Shown here in pieces: positions 46,520 through 55,096 of a stretch of 64,000 bases of DNA. The notes under the pieces are model-generated. The model saw only the letters and a program-made list of their open reading frames with translations, ran no database searches and was not told where the DNA came from. The stretch is taken from the NCBI GenBank assembly GCA_017482485.1, contig JAFUMV010000026.1, forward strand, positions 1 to 64,000, in the 5' to 3' direction. The translations under genes were made by a program, and so were the position numbers. Numbering within the stretch: the first letter of the stretch is position 1; each line of letters begins with the position of its first letter. This DNA is from Lachnospiraceae bacterium. Lineage in GTDB: Bacteria > Bacillota > Clostridia > Lachnospirales > Lachnospiraceae.

Positions 46520-49075
46520 TCAGCGCAGTCTTTTCAGCATCACGGGGCCCAGCAGCCCAGAAGGTTCAAACAGCAGAAACTGTGAGAAGCCATCCCGTTT
46601 CCGATAGCCGCTGTGATTGGACACAACCACGGTCACCTTGTTCGCCCCCGGCTGCAGCATCTTGGAAACATCAAAGACATAGGGCGGCGCCAGCCTGCGT
46701 CCTATCGCCATACCATTAACATACAATTCCGCCGCTTCTCCCACATTGCCCAGATCCAACAGATAACGGCCGGTTTCTTCGATCTTAAGTTCCCATTCAT
46801 ATTTGATGTCGCCGGAAAAATGAGGCAGCGCATCCCTGCCTGTGATATTGCACAGCTGATCAGTCGTTCTGAAAGGAACATATTCCTTCTGCTGCGCTTC
46901 CCTGCAGGAAATTCGAAACTTCGGTGCAAGCACCTGGTCCTCGGAAATCCGGTTCTCTACCGGAGCAAGCCCTTCTGTGTCAATATCCCCGCACAGGAGG
47001 AAGACAGAATGATACGACGGCAGCCAAAGCTCGATCTGTCCGTCCTCGGACCGCCCTGCAAAGGCGCTGTTTTCCATGGCATCATACAGGATGTAATCCC
47101 CGCCGTCAAAAGCGGACAGTTTCACCCGGGTCCGGATGGTATTGTGAATGTCCTCATTGGTAAACATATAGGAATGAATGCCGCCGCGCAGATAGTGATA
47201 ATACCTCAAATGGATTCCCTGATAATCGGAAGTCACATCGGCCCCCACATTCCGGCGCACATATGCAGCCAGCTTATCCGGTTCCACGATTTCACAGCAT
47301 TCTGCCAGTTTTCCCTCTTTCACCTGCATTCCCGGTTCTGCCACAAGGATCGTCCTGAGAGAGACCTTTTCCAGTTTTCCTGCAATGCATGAAGGAATTC
47401 CTTCATAATAGGGTACAATCAGGCAGGGATATTTTTCCCCGTTTAAACAGCCCTCTTTGTCTATCTGTTCCAGCACATCCGCAGGCAGAATGTCATAGTC
47501 CAGAAGATGATCGTACAGCTCTTTTGCGCACCGCTCCAGCGGAACCCTGTTTTTATTTACCCAGTGAGCTTCTGCATCGTAAAGGATTGCCGCCGCCGGA
47601 ACATGTATGCCACCGCTGTGCAGATGGCAGACCCTGTTCATATAGTCCATGAGATCATGAAAATACGGATAAAGGGCATTCTCCCCGGTGTCATAGAAAT
47701 TGGGCGGACAATCAGGATCATTGGGCCTGGGGGAAAAAGCATGAGGCACAAAATAGTTGATGCCGCGTACCAGCATGTGATCTGCCAGATATTTCATATA
47801 CCGGGTGCCCTCCGCCCATCCGAAGGCGCCGAAGATCTCACACATGGCACGTCCTTTCTTTTTCGGATCCAGGTGAGCCAGAGAGGAGCCTAATTTCGCC
47901 AGATAATACTGAAAGAAATTGTTCTCCATATGCTCATAGCATACACTGCCTGCATTGGCACACTCCGTAAGGCCCGGGACAATCTGGTGCAGCACCACAT
48001 CGATTCCCGACATGTCCTGTCCTTCCAGCGCCCGGAAATAGTGTCCGGGGCCGGCACCGGTTTTGGCATGGGCATTATTATCCTCAATGATATGACCAAT
48101 ATATTCGAGGCCATGTTCATGGCACCAGTCCGCCAGCCGGGCGCAGAAATTTCTGCTGTATTCCCGGCTGATCATATCCATATAGGCATGCCGTACCTTT
48201 TCGGAAACGCCCTCGATATCAAACCACAGCCCTGCCAGCATCTTTCTCGCATCCGGACCGCAGCTGTCCTCCAGCATCGGAAGAAGTTTATCATGCCAGG
48301 GGTAGTGGGCGAAGTATTTTCCCGTTTCTGTGATAAAGGTATTTTCGGTGTTATTCCGAAAACTGGGTTCATCAGAAAAAAATCCCAGGAAAGGATCTCC
48401 GAAATATTCCTTCAGATTCTCATAGTGGGGCTCATACACCGCATCCACAAATACCTTCACGGAATTCTCATCCAGCATATTACAGTAACATTTGCTGAAA
48501 TCCGACAGTCCGCTGCGTGTCTTGATCAGAAATACAATTCGCCACATTCCCTCGGGCAAAGAGAAATAAACCATCCCGTCCTGCAGCCCATCGGTGATAT
48601 CCAGCACCTGCGTATAGTTTTCGGCACAGGGCACATGGGCACAGGCGAGCACCGCAGTGATCTCATCTTCCGGCTCAGTCTTCCAGCACTCTGCCATAGC
48701 GCAGCCATCCGTCACCGGACCGGATACATCGATGTGCCGCTCCGTGATCCCCCAGGGACGCAGTGCTGCATTTTCCTCCAGCGCAAATGCGCCGTTGGCA
48801 TAGCCGGTGGGAAAATGCTTGTCATCCAGAATCCAGACCTTCATCCCCATTTTCCGGCACCAGTCCATGATCGCACGCATATCTTCCCACCACTGCGGTC
48901 CCGCGAAACCCTCATGGGTTCTGGACTCCAGACACACCGAGCGGATACCGCTGTCGTAGATGTGCTGCAGTTCCTCCAGAACCTGACTGATATCTTCCCC
49001 GTGAAGCCACAAAAAGGGGGCCATATAGTCATGCTGTTTTCCGTTCAAATTTTCTGTCAATCTGATATCTCTCAT
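46520..49075 (-). CDS. GH106-like glycosyl hydrolase with jelly-roll domain, second paralogue
   Basis: A protein of about 851 residues, paralogous to the one at 82-2772. It has APFLWLHGEDIS and VWILDDKHFPTGYANGAF at the N terminus, IGHIIEDNNAHAKTGAGPGHYFRALEGQDMSGIDV (in segments) in the barrel, and a C-terminal jelly roll (LDLGNVGEAAELYVNGMAIG, GANKVTVVVSN). The reading frame extends to 49108, but AAAGGA nine bases before the ATG at 49075 supports the shorter start. There is no signal peptide. It is at the upstream edge of the glycosidase locus, about 110 bp after the phosphodiesterase gene. The substrate is unknown; rhamnosides are the best guess. Confidence 0.75.
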   Translation of the reverse strand: MRDIRLTENLNGKQHDYMAPFLWLHGEDISQVLEELQHIYDSGIRSVCLESRTHEGFAGPQWWEDMRAIMDWCRKMGMKVWILDDKHFPTGYANGAFALEENAALRPWGITERHIDVSGPVTDGCAMAECWKTEPEDEITAVLACAHVPCAENYTQVLDITDGLQDGMVYFSLPEGMWRIVFLIKTRSGLSDFSKCYCNMLDENSVKVFVDAVYEPHYENLKEYFGDPFLGFFSDEPSFRNNTENTFITETGKYFAHYPWHDKLLPMLEDSCGPDARKMLAGLWFDIEGVSEKVRHAYMDMISREYSRNFCARLADWCHEHGLEYIGHIIEDNNAHAKTGAGPGHYFRALEGQDMSGIDVVLHQIVPGLTECANAGSVCYEHMENNFFQYYLAKLGSSLAHLDPKKKGRAMCEIFGAFGWAEGTRYMKYLADHMLVRGINYFVPHAFSPRPNDPDCPPNFYDTGENALYPYFHDLMDYMNRVCHLHSGGIHVPAAAILYDAEAHWVNKNRVPLERCAKELYDHLLDYDILPADVLEQIDKEGCLNGEKYPCLIVPYYEGIPSCIAGKLEKVSLRTILVAEPGMQVKEGKLAECCEIVEPDKLAAYVRRNVGADVTSDYQGIHLRYYHYLRGGIHSYMFTNEDIHNTIRTRVKLSAFDGGDYILYDAMENSAFAGRSEDGQIELWLPSYHSVFLLCGDIDTEGLAPVENRISEDQVLAPKFRISCREAQQKEYVPFRTTDQLCNITGRDALPHFSGDIKYEWELKIEETGRYLLDLGNVGEAAELYVNGMAIGRRLAPPYVFDVSKMLQPGANKVTVVVSNHSGYRKRDGFSQFLLFEPSGLLGPVMLKRLR

Positions 49076-49188
49076 GATATCCATTCCTTTCACTTCATCT
49101 TCAGACATTCACGCCAAACTTGCTCTTCCGTTGCAGTCGCCTACGCATTTCCGTATTACTGGTTCCAGTTCCGGGTCGTTGCCCCGCT

Positions 49189-50034
49189 TTATCGCTGCTT
49201 CCTGTAAAGCAGATTCTTCTCCTTAAGATAATCCACCAGCATCCCCGCCCAGTCAGTCTGGATCATGTCAAAGCCACGCTCGGCAAGCCAGCCCCATCCC
49301 AGGTCCATATCCCGGCAAAGTGCTGTATCGTCGCTGTGTCCTCCGGTAAGCTGCTCTTTATAATCGTAGATAATCGAATTAGCCCAGACCAGTTTTCCGT
49401 CCTGATGCATTTGCTCAATAAATGCAGGAGATGCCACCTCTGCATCATCCTTCGCAAACAACACTTCCGCGCCAATGTAATTGATAGAAGACGCCAGCAG
49501 CTCCTCATGCAGCGGATGCGTATCCCGCACGACTGGCATGTAGGGAAGATTTGGCGCAATCTCCTTAAGAACTGTGAACACCTTTTCCGAAGGAGCAGAT
49601 TTTACAACAATCTGATCTGTCATATTATGACGCTTGATCGCTTCATAGATCTCCCTGGGATGTCCCCAGAATTTATCCACATTGATATAGCAGCGTCCCT
49701 TGAAATTTTCCAGCACTTCATCAAAGGTATTCAGGCCAAACTGCGTTTGTGCGCGGTCATAATTCACAAACCGAAGCTCTGAAATTTCCTCCGCTGTCAT
49801 ATTCCAAATGCCCTCTTTACAATGATCCAGATGATGAGGCTCCATGCCGGGATGGAATATGAACAACTTACCGTCCCTGCTCATTTCCACATCGATTTCG
49901 ATCATATCCGCTCCCTGTTTCAGGGCAATTTCATAGCTGGCCAGGGTATTGCAGGGGATATTTCCCCCTGCAGTGCCACGATGGGCTACGATGATTATTT
50001 TTTCTTTTGCTGCTTCCGAAATATTAAATTCCAT
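49189..50034 (-). CDS. Glycerophosphodiester phosphodiesterase family protein
   Basis: A protein of about 281 residues with the GDPD barrel. The catalytic residues are seen as IVAHRG (H18, R19), MIEIDVEMSRDG (E46, D48) and FHPG (H61). These enzymes hydrolyse glycerophosphodiesters to glycerol 3-phosphate with calcium or magnesium. Distant members act on other phosphodiesters or sugar phosphates. AAAGGAG lies six bases before the ATG at 50034, and a -10 match TATAAT with a moderate -35 lies about 85-110 bases upstream. It has no signal peptide. It is the first gene upstream of the glycosidase series and could be expressed with it. Confidence 0.88.
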   Translation of the reverse strand: MEFNISEAAKEKIIIVAHRGTAGGNIPCNTLASYEIALKQGADMIEIDVEMSRDGKLFIFHPGMEPHHLDHCKEGIWNMTAEEISELRFVNYDRAQTQFGLNTFDEVLENFKGRCYINVDKFWGHPREIYEAIKRHNMTDQIVVKSAPSEKVFTVLKEIAPNLPYMPVVRDTHPLHEELLASSINYIGAEVLFAKDDAEVASPAFIEQMHQDGKLVWANSIIYDYKEQLTGGHSDDTALCRDMDLGWGWLAERGFDMIQTDWAGMLVDYLKEKNLLYRKQR

Positions 50035-50173
50035 AGTCTTCTCCTTTGTCAAACCATGTAGATGCTAAACTGAATAACGGTTGTGCAATACCCGTCTTCC
50101 ACTCAATCCTTTCAGAAATCATTATACGGACTTTATCAATTTTTGAAAATCCTTTTTGAAAATCTTCAAAATT

Positions 50174-51091
50174 TCACTCCAGCATTCCTTGCCGAATACC
50201 GCGAAATACCATATGCCGACGGCCTTCCCCTTCGTCTGCCATGTACTCCACAGTACAGATCACTTCCGGTTTCAGCCACACAGCATTTTCATTCCCTTTC
50301 GGCACCGATTGCCCGAATGGACACGCGCTGCAGACATAACTTTCCAGCTGCTCCACAACCGCAGCAGATACGCCCAGCGTCACATGTCCCTCATAATGCA
50401 GCACTCCATCGTCCCACTTTCCCAGCACCAGACTGATCATATGATTTAGCTTATAAATAAATCCACAGACCACCAGATCCTCTTCCACCATATTTTTAAT
50501 CTTGATCCAGTCCTTCGTCCGCTTATCAAAAAAATATTTGCTGTCCTTTTTCTTTGCCACAATACCTTCCAGCCTGCGCTCCCCGGTCAGGTCAAACAGC
50601 GCCGTTCCCCGCCCTTCGATATATCTGGTCACCGCAAAACGTTCATCCTCCCGCAAAACCACCGACTTTAATAACTGCTTTCTCTCCATCAGCGGCAGCA
50701 TGTTGGTCTCCTTTCCGTCCAGGTACAAAATATCAAAGGCAGTAAAACAGGCCGGATGCCGCAGGGCAGCCAGCCTGATCTTTGTCTGATTTGTGGTCAT
50801 CACTCTTTTCTGTATCTCATAAAAATCCGTTCTTCCGTTCCGAATCACAGAAAGCTCCCCGTCCAGAATGCATGTCCCTTTCACATGCTTATGAATCCCG
50901 GAAAGCTCCGGCACCTTTGGAAGCAATCTCAAATCTCTCTTATTGCGCAGTTCAGTCCCTGCCGGCTCCAGATATGCGATGCAGCGCACGCCGTCCAGTT
51001 TCAGTTCAAAAATATAATCTTCATCATCAAACGGCTCTTTCTGCAGTCCGATCAGCATAGGTTTGATTCCTTTTTTCTCAAACAGATCCAT
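50174..51091 (-). CDS. ligD: ATP-dependent DNA ligase, LigD ligase-domain type
   Basis: A protein of about 305 residues consisting of the adenylation domain and OB fold only. The nucleophile lysine is K31 in ELKLDGVRC, followed by CILDGELSV (motif III), EGIVAKKKDSKYF (motif IV) and WIKIKN (motif V). The polymerase and phosphoesterase domains of large LigD proteins are absent. The frame runs upstream into the ku gene, but an AGGAG site before the ATG at 51091 marks the start, 8 bp after the ku stop. With Ku it should seal double-strand breaks by end joining. A decayed copy of its middle part lies at 53925-54160. Confidence 0.92.
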   Translation of the reverse strand: MDLFEKKGIKPMLIGLQKEPFDDEDYIFELKLDGVRCIAYLEPAGTELRNKRDLRLLPKVPELSGIHKHVKGTCILDGELSVIRNGRTDFYEIQKRVMTTNQTKIRLAALRHPACFTAFDILYLDGKETNMLPLMERKQLLKSVVLREDERFAVTRYIEGRGTALFDLTGERRLEGIVAKKKDSKYFFDKRTKDWIKIKNMVEEDLVVCGFIYKLNHMISLVLGKWDDGVLHYEGHVTLGVSAAVVEQLESYVCSACPFGQSVPKGNENAVWLKPEVICTVEYMADEGEGRRHMVFRGIRQGMLE

Positions 51092-51099
51092 GACAACTC

Positions 51100-51900
51100 C
51101 TATATCGCTTTCTTTGTGCGCGCTTTTCTCGCCTTTTTTGCACCCCCGGCCTGCTCCAGACTTTTTTGCAGCGCCTCCATGATATCGATTACATTGTCGG
51201 GACGTTCCTCCCTGGGCGTTACAATTTCTTTGCCCTGGATCTTCTGATTGATGATTTCCCACAGCTTTGTCTGATACTCATCATGATATTTTTCCGGTTC
51301 AAAATCCTGCACCATAGTGCCGATCAGCGCTTTCGCCATCTGCAGCTCGTTCTCCTTTAACTCCAGTTTTGCAGATTCTTTCGGAGCCTGCCGGATTTCG
51401 TCTGCAAAAAACAGCGTTTCAATCAGCATCCCGGCGGAAGTGGGAATCAGGGCCAGAAGTTTTTCCTTTGTCCCGATCACCGTTTTTGCAATGGCTACCT
51501 TTTCTTCCTGCAGCATCGCCGTTCGCAAAAGCTCAAATGCCTTGTCTCCCCCGCTCTCCGGTATCGCATGATAAGTTTTGTCAAAATAAATAGGACGAAT
51601 CGATTTTAAGTCCGTAAAATGCAGAATATGAATCGTCCGATCCTTTTCCGATTTTGCTTTTTCAAAATCTTCATCGGTCATGGTAACATACTTTCCTTTT
51701 TCATACTCAAATCCCTTAATGATATCATTGGTTGAAATTTCTTTTCCGCAATTGCCACAGACCTTTTTGTATCGGACTCTGCTGCCGTCCTCTTTGCAAA
51801 GCTGATTGAAATGAATGTCATTGTCCTGCGTTGCCGTGTACAGACCGACCGGAATATGAACCAGTCCAAAAGAAATCGCACCGCGATGTGCTACTGCCAT
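51100..51900 (-). CDS. ku: Ku protein of bacterial non-homologous end joining
   Basis: A 266-residue Ku homologue with the typical start AVAHRGAISFGLVHIPVGLY, a CGNCG cluster near residue 50, the DNA-encircling core, and a short basic tail GAKKARKARTKKAI that usually helps DNA binding and ligase recruitment. Bacterial Ku dimers thread onto broken DNA ends. The gene is immediately upstream of the ligase gene, so the two form a minimal repair operon. Length is close to the family's usual 260-290. Confidence 0.95.
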   Translation of the reverse strand: MAVAHRGAISFGLVHIPVGLYTATQDNDIHFNQLCKEDGSRVRYKKVCGNCGKEISTNDIIKGFEYEKGKYVTMTDEDFEKAKSEKDRTIHILHFTDLKSIRPIYFDKTYHAIPESGGDKAFELLRTAMLQEEKVAIAKTVIGTKEKLLALIPTSAGMLIETLFFADEIRQAPKESAKLELKENELQMAKALIGTMVQDFEPEKYHDEYQTKLWEIINQKIQGKEIVTPREERPDNVIDIMEALQKSLEQAGGAKKARKARTKKAI

Positions 51901-51983
51901 ACTGATCCGTCTTTCTCAAAAATTCCTTTTCCGGTAGTTTATGCATAATTGTAAATATTAATCTGAAAATGGTCCGGAAGATC

Positions 51984-52009
51984 AAAAAAGGCGCTCCAAT
52001 CGGAACGCC
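51984..52009 (-). terminator. Intrinsic terminator after the AbiE-like operon
   Basis: On the minus strand GGCGTTCC pairs with GGAGCGCC (one mismatch, loop GATT), followed by six T residues. It lies about 140 bases after the toxin stop codon and before the ku promoter region. The surrounding 246-bp gap (51901-52146) otherwise shows no convincing gene. Confidence 0.75.
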
Positions 52010-52146
52010 AAATAATTCAGATCATGTGAAATGCTTGTACGGTTTTGATGAAACAGCTGGTCAGCCGTTAGCGAAATCTGCGGTCAGGTCAGGCAAAATT
52101 TGCATTATTCCTCGGAAATTTAGAATCATTACAGAAAACTCATTTT

Positions 52147-53058
52147 TTATTTTTCAAACATATGATTTTCTGCTATCACGGCAACCGCCTCTATTACAGT
52201 TCCATAATCAATATTTTCTTCCAGTAACCTGCTGGTTAAATCCTCATAATCAATTCTATAAACTTCTTTCTGAATAATCTCCTTCAATAAGCTGGGGATA
52301 TCTACATTAGGTTGTGCAGAAGGACAAATTACTGATTTTGCCCTAACCGCCCTCACTTCCAAAACTAATTGATGAAAATCATCATCCTGAGGTACCAACG
52401 GAAGTAATTTATAAATGTCATACAAGTGCCTTGAATGCTTCTTTACCTTACTCTGCATGTAATAGTCGCAAATAGCAAATATCTTATCAGTCAATGTTCT
52501 GTCTATTCCCTGAACCTTCATCTCAAAAGGACTTAAAAGATATTCATCCATCATGCCAGGAGCCTCTGTGCTCATCATTTCACCAATATAGTTATGTACT
52601 GCCATGATTACAGTCGGAAAAGATATTGTTGTAAATGACGTTTCAATCAGAACTGCAGTCTGTAAAGTGCGATCATGTGTAGGTAAAACAGTATCATAAC
52701 TTATTATATATCTGTTATAATCGCGTCTGCTTCTTGTTTCATCCAGATTAAGAATTTTCATTCCGAGCTCATCGGCAATACCCGAAATCGCTTCTTTCAG
52801 TTTTTTCTTTTGTCCCTGTGACAATGTCGTATCTATTGTGATGTCAATATCCTCTGAAAATCGCCTTATTACCTGATGGCATTTGGACAATGAAGTTCCG
52901 CCTTTAAACACCACAAAGGGAACTTTTTCCGCCAAAAGCCTTAAAATCAAAGTAACATAATAATCCTTTTCAACTGCCTGTGCCATTATATTTGTCTGAT
53001 AAGCAGTCAAATCAATCGCTTCCCTAAACTGCTCTTTATCCTTATGAAGATACCCCAT
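52147..53058 (-). CDS. AbiEii/AbiGii-type nucleotidyltransferase toxin
   Basis: A protein of about 303 residues of the nucleotidyltransferase superfamily. FKGGTSLSKCHQVIRRFSEDIDI (read as GGTS at 53-56 and SEDID at 68-72) gives the GS and DxD motifs that bind nucleotide and metal. Type IV AbiE toxins modify nucleic acid targets by nucleotide transfer and cause abortive infection or growth arrest. The frame extends to 53076, but GAGG five bases before the ATG at 53058 marks the start, which overlaps the antitoxin gene by 17 bases. Overlap and order (antitoxin first) fit a toxin-antitoxin operon. Confidence 0.88.
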   Translation of the reverse strand: MGYLHKDKEQFREAIDLTAYQTNIMAQAVEKDYYVTLILRLLAEKVPFVVFKGGTSLSKCHQVIRRFSEDIDITIDTTLSQGQKKKLKEAISGIADELGMKILNLDETRSRRDYNRYIISYDTVLPTHDRTLQTAVLIETSFTTISFPTVIMAVHNYIGEMMSTEAPGMMDEYLLSPFEMKVQGIDRTLTDKIFAICDYYMQSKVKKHSRHLYDIYKLLPLVPQDDDFHQLVLEVRAVRAKSVICPSAQPNVDIPSLLKEIIQKEVYRIDYEDLTSRLLEENIDYGTVIEAVAVIAENHMFEK

Positions 53059-53671
53059 ATAACAACCTCGTTTCATACATATTCCTGTAAATTTTATCCG
53101 GATAACATGAAAGATACGGTTCTAACATAGCAAAATCCAATGTTGCTCTTTTCATATACTGGAGCAAACACCGTTGCAATTCTTCTCCCGAAATCTCTGC
53201 GTAAAGATCAATGTCTTTAAGCAGATCTAAAAACTGCAATATCCTATAATTCTCTTCATTGACTGTTACCCGCGGCTTTCTGATAATTACCCGCGTATTT
53301 GCCAATGTTGTCTCACGATAATCCTTTGTGGCTTTATTGCTCACCACCTCAAACACCATGGGCACTTGAGTGGTAACTCCCAACTGATTCGCAAACATGA
53401 GTCCTGTGACATAGCCGCATCGACTATCCTGCTCCTGCAAATATTTCAGTTCTATCACTCTGTCTTTTGAAAGTTGGGAACCTGATCGAAAAATGCTCTT
53501 TTTGGGAAGAAAATAAATGCCAGTATCAAATCGCTTAATCATGCCTTCATCCGTCAGCTTCTTTATTTGCTGCCTGATATTCACATCAGACATACCCTCT
53601 ATTTTTATATCAGAAAGAAATATAGGTTCATTTTCTTCATAATTACTTTTCAAAAAATCATATAACAACAT
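53042..53671 (-). CDS. AbiEi/DUF6088-like antitoxin
   Basis: A protein of about 209 residues with an N-terminal winged helix (VNIRQQIKKLTDEGMIKRF, DTGIYFLPKK) and a C-terminal domain (GYVTGLMFANQLGVTTQVP, EVVSNKATKDYR) typical of AbiEi-type antitoxins. Such proteins bind the operon promoter and counter the toxin. A very strong AAAGGAGGAG precedes the ATG at 53671; the earlier GTG at 53689 lies within this site. It precedes and overlaps the toxin gene, and a near-consensus promoter lies at 53720-53748. Confidence 0.85.
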   Translation of the reverse strand: MLLYDFLKSNYEENEPIFLSDIKIEGMSDVNIRQQIKKLTDEGMIKRFDTGIYFLPKKSIFRSGSQLSKDRVIELKYLQEQDSRCGYVTGLMFANQLGVTTQVPMVFEVVSNKATKDYRETTLANTRVIIRKPRVTVNEENYRILQFLDLLKDIDLYAEISGEELQRCLLQYMKRATLDFAMLEPYLSCYPDKIYRNMYETRLLYGVSS

Positions 53672-53719
53672 TTTTTCTCCTCCTTTCACGTATTTGAAGT
53701 GTTTTTCTTCTCTTTTGTT

Positions 53720-53748
53720 ATTATATGCTTATTTTAAAAATTTATCAA
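53720..53748 (-). promoter_or_regulatory. Strong sigma-A promoter of the AbiE-like operon
   Basis: On the minus strand TTGATA (53748-53743) and TATAAT (53725-53720) are separated by 17 bases, within an AT-rich stretch 50-75 bases before the antitoxin start. Autoregulation by the winged-helix antitoxin would be expected here. Confidence 0.8.
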
Positions 53749-53872
53749 GTTTCAAGCTCAAAAGAACGTTTTAAATGACTATAATTCCTTCCAAATAATA
53801 AGGATTCATAACCCATTATTTTGTTTTGAAGCCGAACATATTTTCTGTCACATTTATAGCATAATTCTTTCT

Positions 53873-54200
53873 AAGTCCGTTAGTACGGACTTTGTCAACT
53901 TTTGAAAATCCTTTTTGTAAATCAATACGCCCAGCGTCACACGCCCCTCATAATGCAGCACTCCATCGTCCCACTTTCCCAGCACCAGACTGATCATATG
54001 ATTTTGCTTATAAATAAATCCACAGACCACCAGATCCTCTTCCACCATATTTTTAATCTTGATCCATTCCTTCGTCCGCTTATCAAAAAAATATTTGCTG
54101 TCCTTTTTCTTTGCCACAATACCTTCCAGCCTGCGCTCCCCGGCCGGCTCAAACAGCGCCTTCTCCTGTATTCTCCTTTGAAATGTAAATATTAATCACT
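53873..54200 (-). pseudogene. Decayed second copy of the ku/ligase segment
   Basis: Positions 53925-54160 align without gaps to 50368-50603, the middle of the ligase gene, and encode EGIVAKKK-like, WIKIKN and LVLGKWDDGVLHYEG with few changes. Positions 53885-53922 match 50127-50164, the sequence after the ligase stop, so about 200 bases between them were lost. Beyond 54160 only a TGTAAATATTAATC match to the ku promoter side remains, so the ligase start and all of ku are gone. The two copies flank the AbiE-like pair. A 20-bp hairpin (AAGTCCGT/ACGGACTT, 53873-53892) lies at its edge. Confidence 0.85.
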
Positions 54201-54296
54201 TCAAAGGCGTTCGGGGGCGCTCGTATCTGTTCTACAAGATGCAGCAAAAAAGGACTCCATGCATATTAACATGAAATCCTATCCATAAAAGCATAC

Positions 54297-54326
54297 AAAA
54301 AAGCCGAATCTCTTTCTGATCCGGCT
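54297..54326 (-). terminator. Hairpin with T run, minus strand
   Basis: AGCCGGAT pairs with ATTCGGCT (one mismatch, nine-base loop), then six T residues on the minus strand. It would end transcripts coming from the glycosidase remnant upstream. No intact gene is served by it now. Confidence 0.6.
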
Positions 54327-54381
54327 GACGAGACAAATTAAATTGTAAAATGAGATTTCCCCGAAAGAATCCCTGCACTGC

Positions 54382-54427
54382 CAGCGCCACAAATGCTTTC
54401 ATGTATTTTATTTCATTTGCGGCGCTG
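54382..54427. repeat. Long inverted repeat in a gene-free stretch
   Basis: Two 14-bp arms (CAGCGCCACAAATG and its complement, one mismatch) flank an 18-base loop. The stretch 54166-54556 contains no gene I can support; apart from this repeat and the terminator at 54297 I see nothing in it. A structured RNA, terminator or a small mobile-element end are possible. Confidence 0.5.
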
Positions 54428-54556
54428 AAAGTTAATAAGAATTATAAAAATACTATCACTGGATTCTGACTTTTTCATTCAGTATACTGTAAACAGTCGA
54501 TGGCGTAATATTTCGCCTTCACCTCTCATCGCAAATTTCTGCTGCCAACCATTCAA

Positions 54557-54811
54557 TCATATCCAGTCAAGCAGCGCAATGGAAACGGCACCTTCATGCG
54601 GAAGCGGCTTTCTCCGCCAGCCGCATGTCGTAATATAATACTTTCCATCCACTTGCAAAATCTCTGGAGCATGCGTATTTAATACGGTTATCGGCTTTGC
54701 TCCGGCTGACTCTCCACTGTATTTTCCAAAACACTTTGGATCCTCCGAGCAAAAAACCATGGTATTGCAATAGGTTTCAGAAGAACAATCGGTATATGTC
54801 ACAACCATCCT
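54557..54811 (-). pseudogene. C-terminal remnant of a GH43/GH32-type beta-propeller glycosidase
   Basis: About 80 codons retain propeller features: VTYTDCSSETYCNTMVFCSE, then VLNTHAPEILQVDGKYYIT and TCGW, ending GAVSIALLDWI. The HAPE followed by GKYYIT pattern is that of a GH32/GH43 blade carrying a catalytic glutamate. The first three or four blades are missing and no complete ribosome site and start fit, so this is the tail of a lost gene. It is not a close copy of the GH43-like gene at 39575. Confidence 0.65.
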
Positions 54812-54926
54812 CCTGAATTTGTAAATTTTAATGAACCATAAAACATTCATATTAGAAATTTGCTTGCATTCGGTTAGAAACTAAAATTAATACCGCAAAT
54901 GCTATTCTCAGTATTCTGCCGGAAAC

Positions 54927-54966
54927 AAAAAAAGAACTCATGTAAGCGGCAAACTAACAGGAGTTC
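54927..54966 (-). terminator. Hairpin with seven-T run, minus strand
   Basis: GAACTC and GAGTTC close an imperfect stem-loop that is followed by seven T residues on the minus strand. It lies about 130 bases after the stop of the chimeric frame at 55097 and could be its terminator. Nothing else is seen between 54812 and 55096. Confidence 0.5.
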
Positions 54967-55096
54967 ATTCGTACCAATAGCCCAAATATCAGGTACTTTG
55001 TTACATCTTCTTCATCTTGCTTCTTGTGGAATTGGGATGTTAGAAGGGATGCTCAATCATTGACAGTTTAATGAATGCAAAATTACAAGATATAGT

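Noticed and set aside
51969..52277. Plus-strand frame of about 100 codons in the gap between ku and the toxin gene
   Set aside because: It has no ribosome site, covers the terminator at 51984-52009 and runs antisense into the toxin gene. Its translation shows no recognisable domain.
54166..55096. Insertion sequence or transposase in the remnant zone
   Set aside because: No transposase frame or terminal inverted repeats with target duplication were seen; the inverted repeat at 54382-54427 is short and encloses only a loop.
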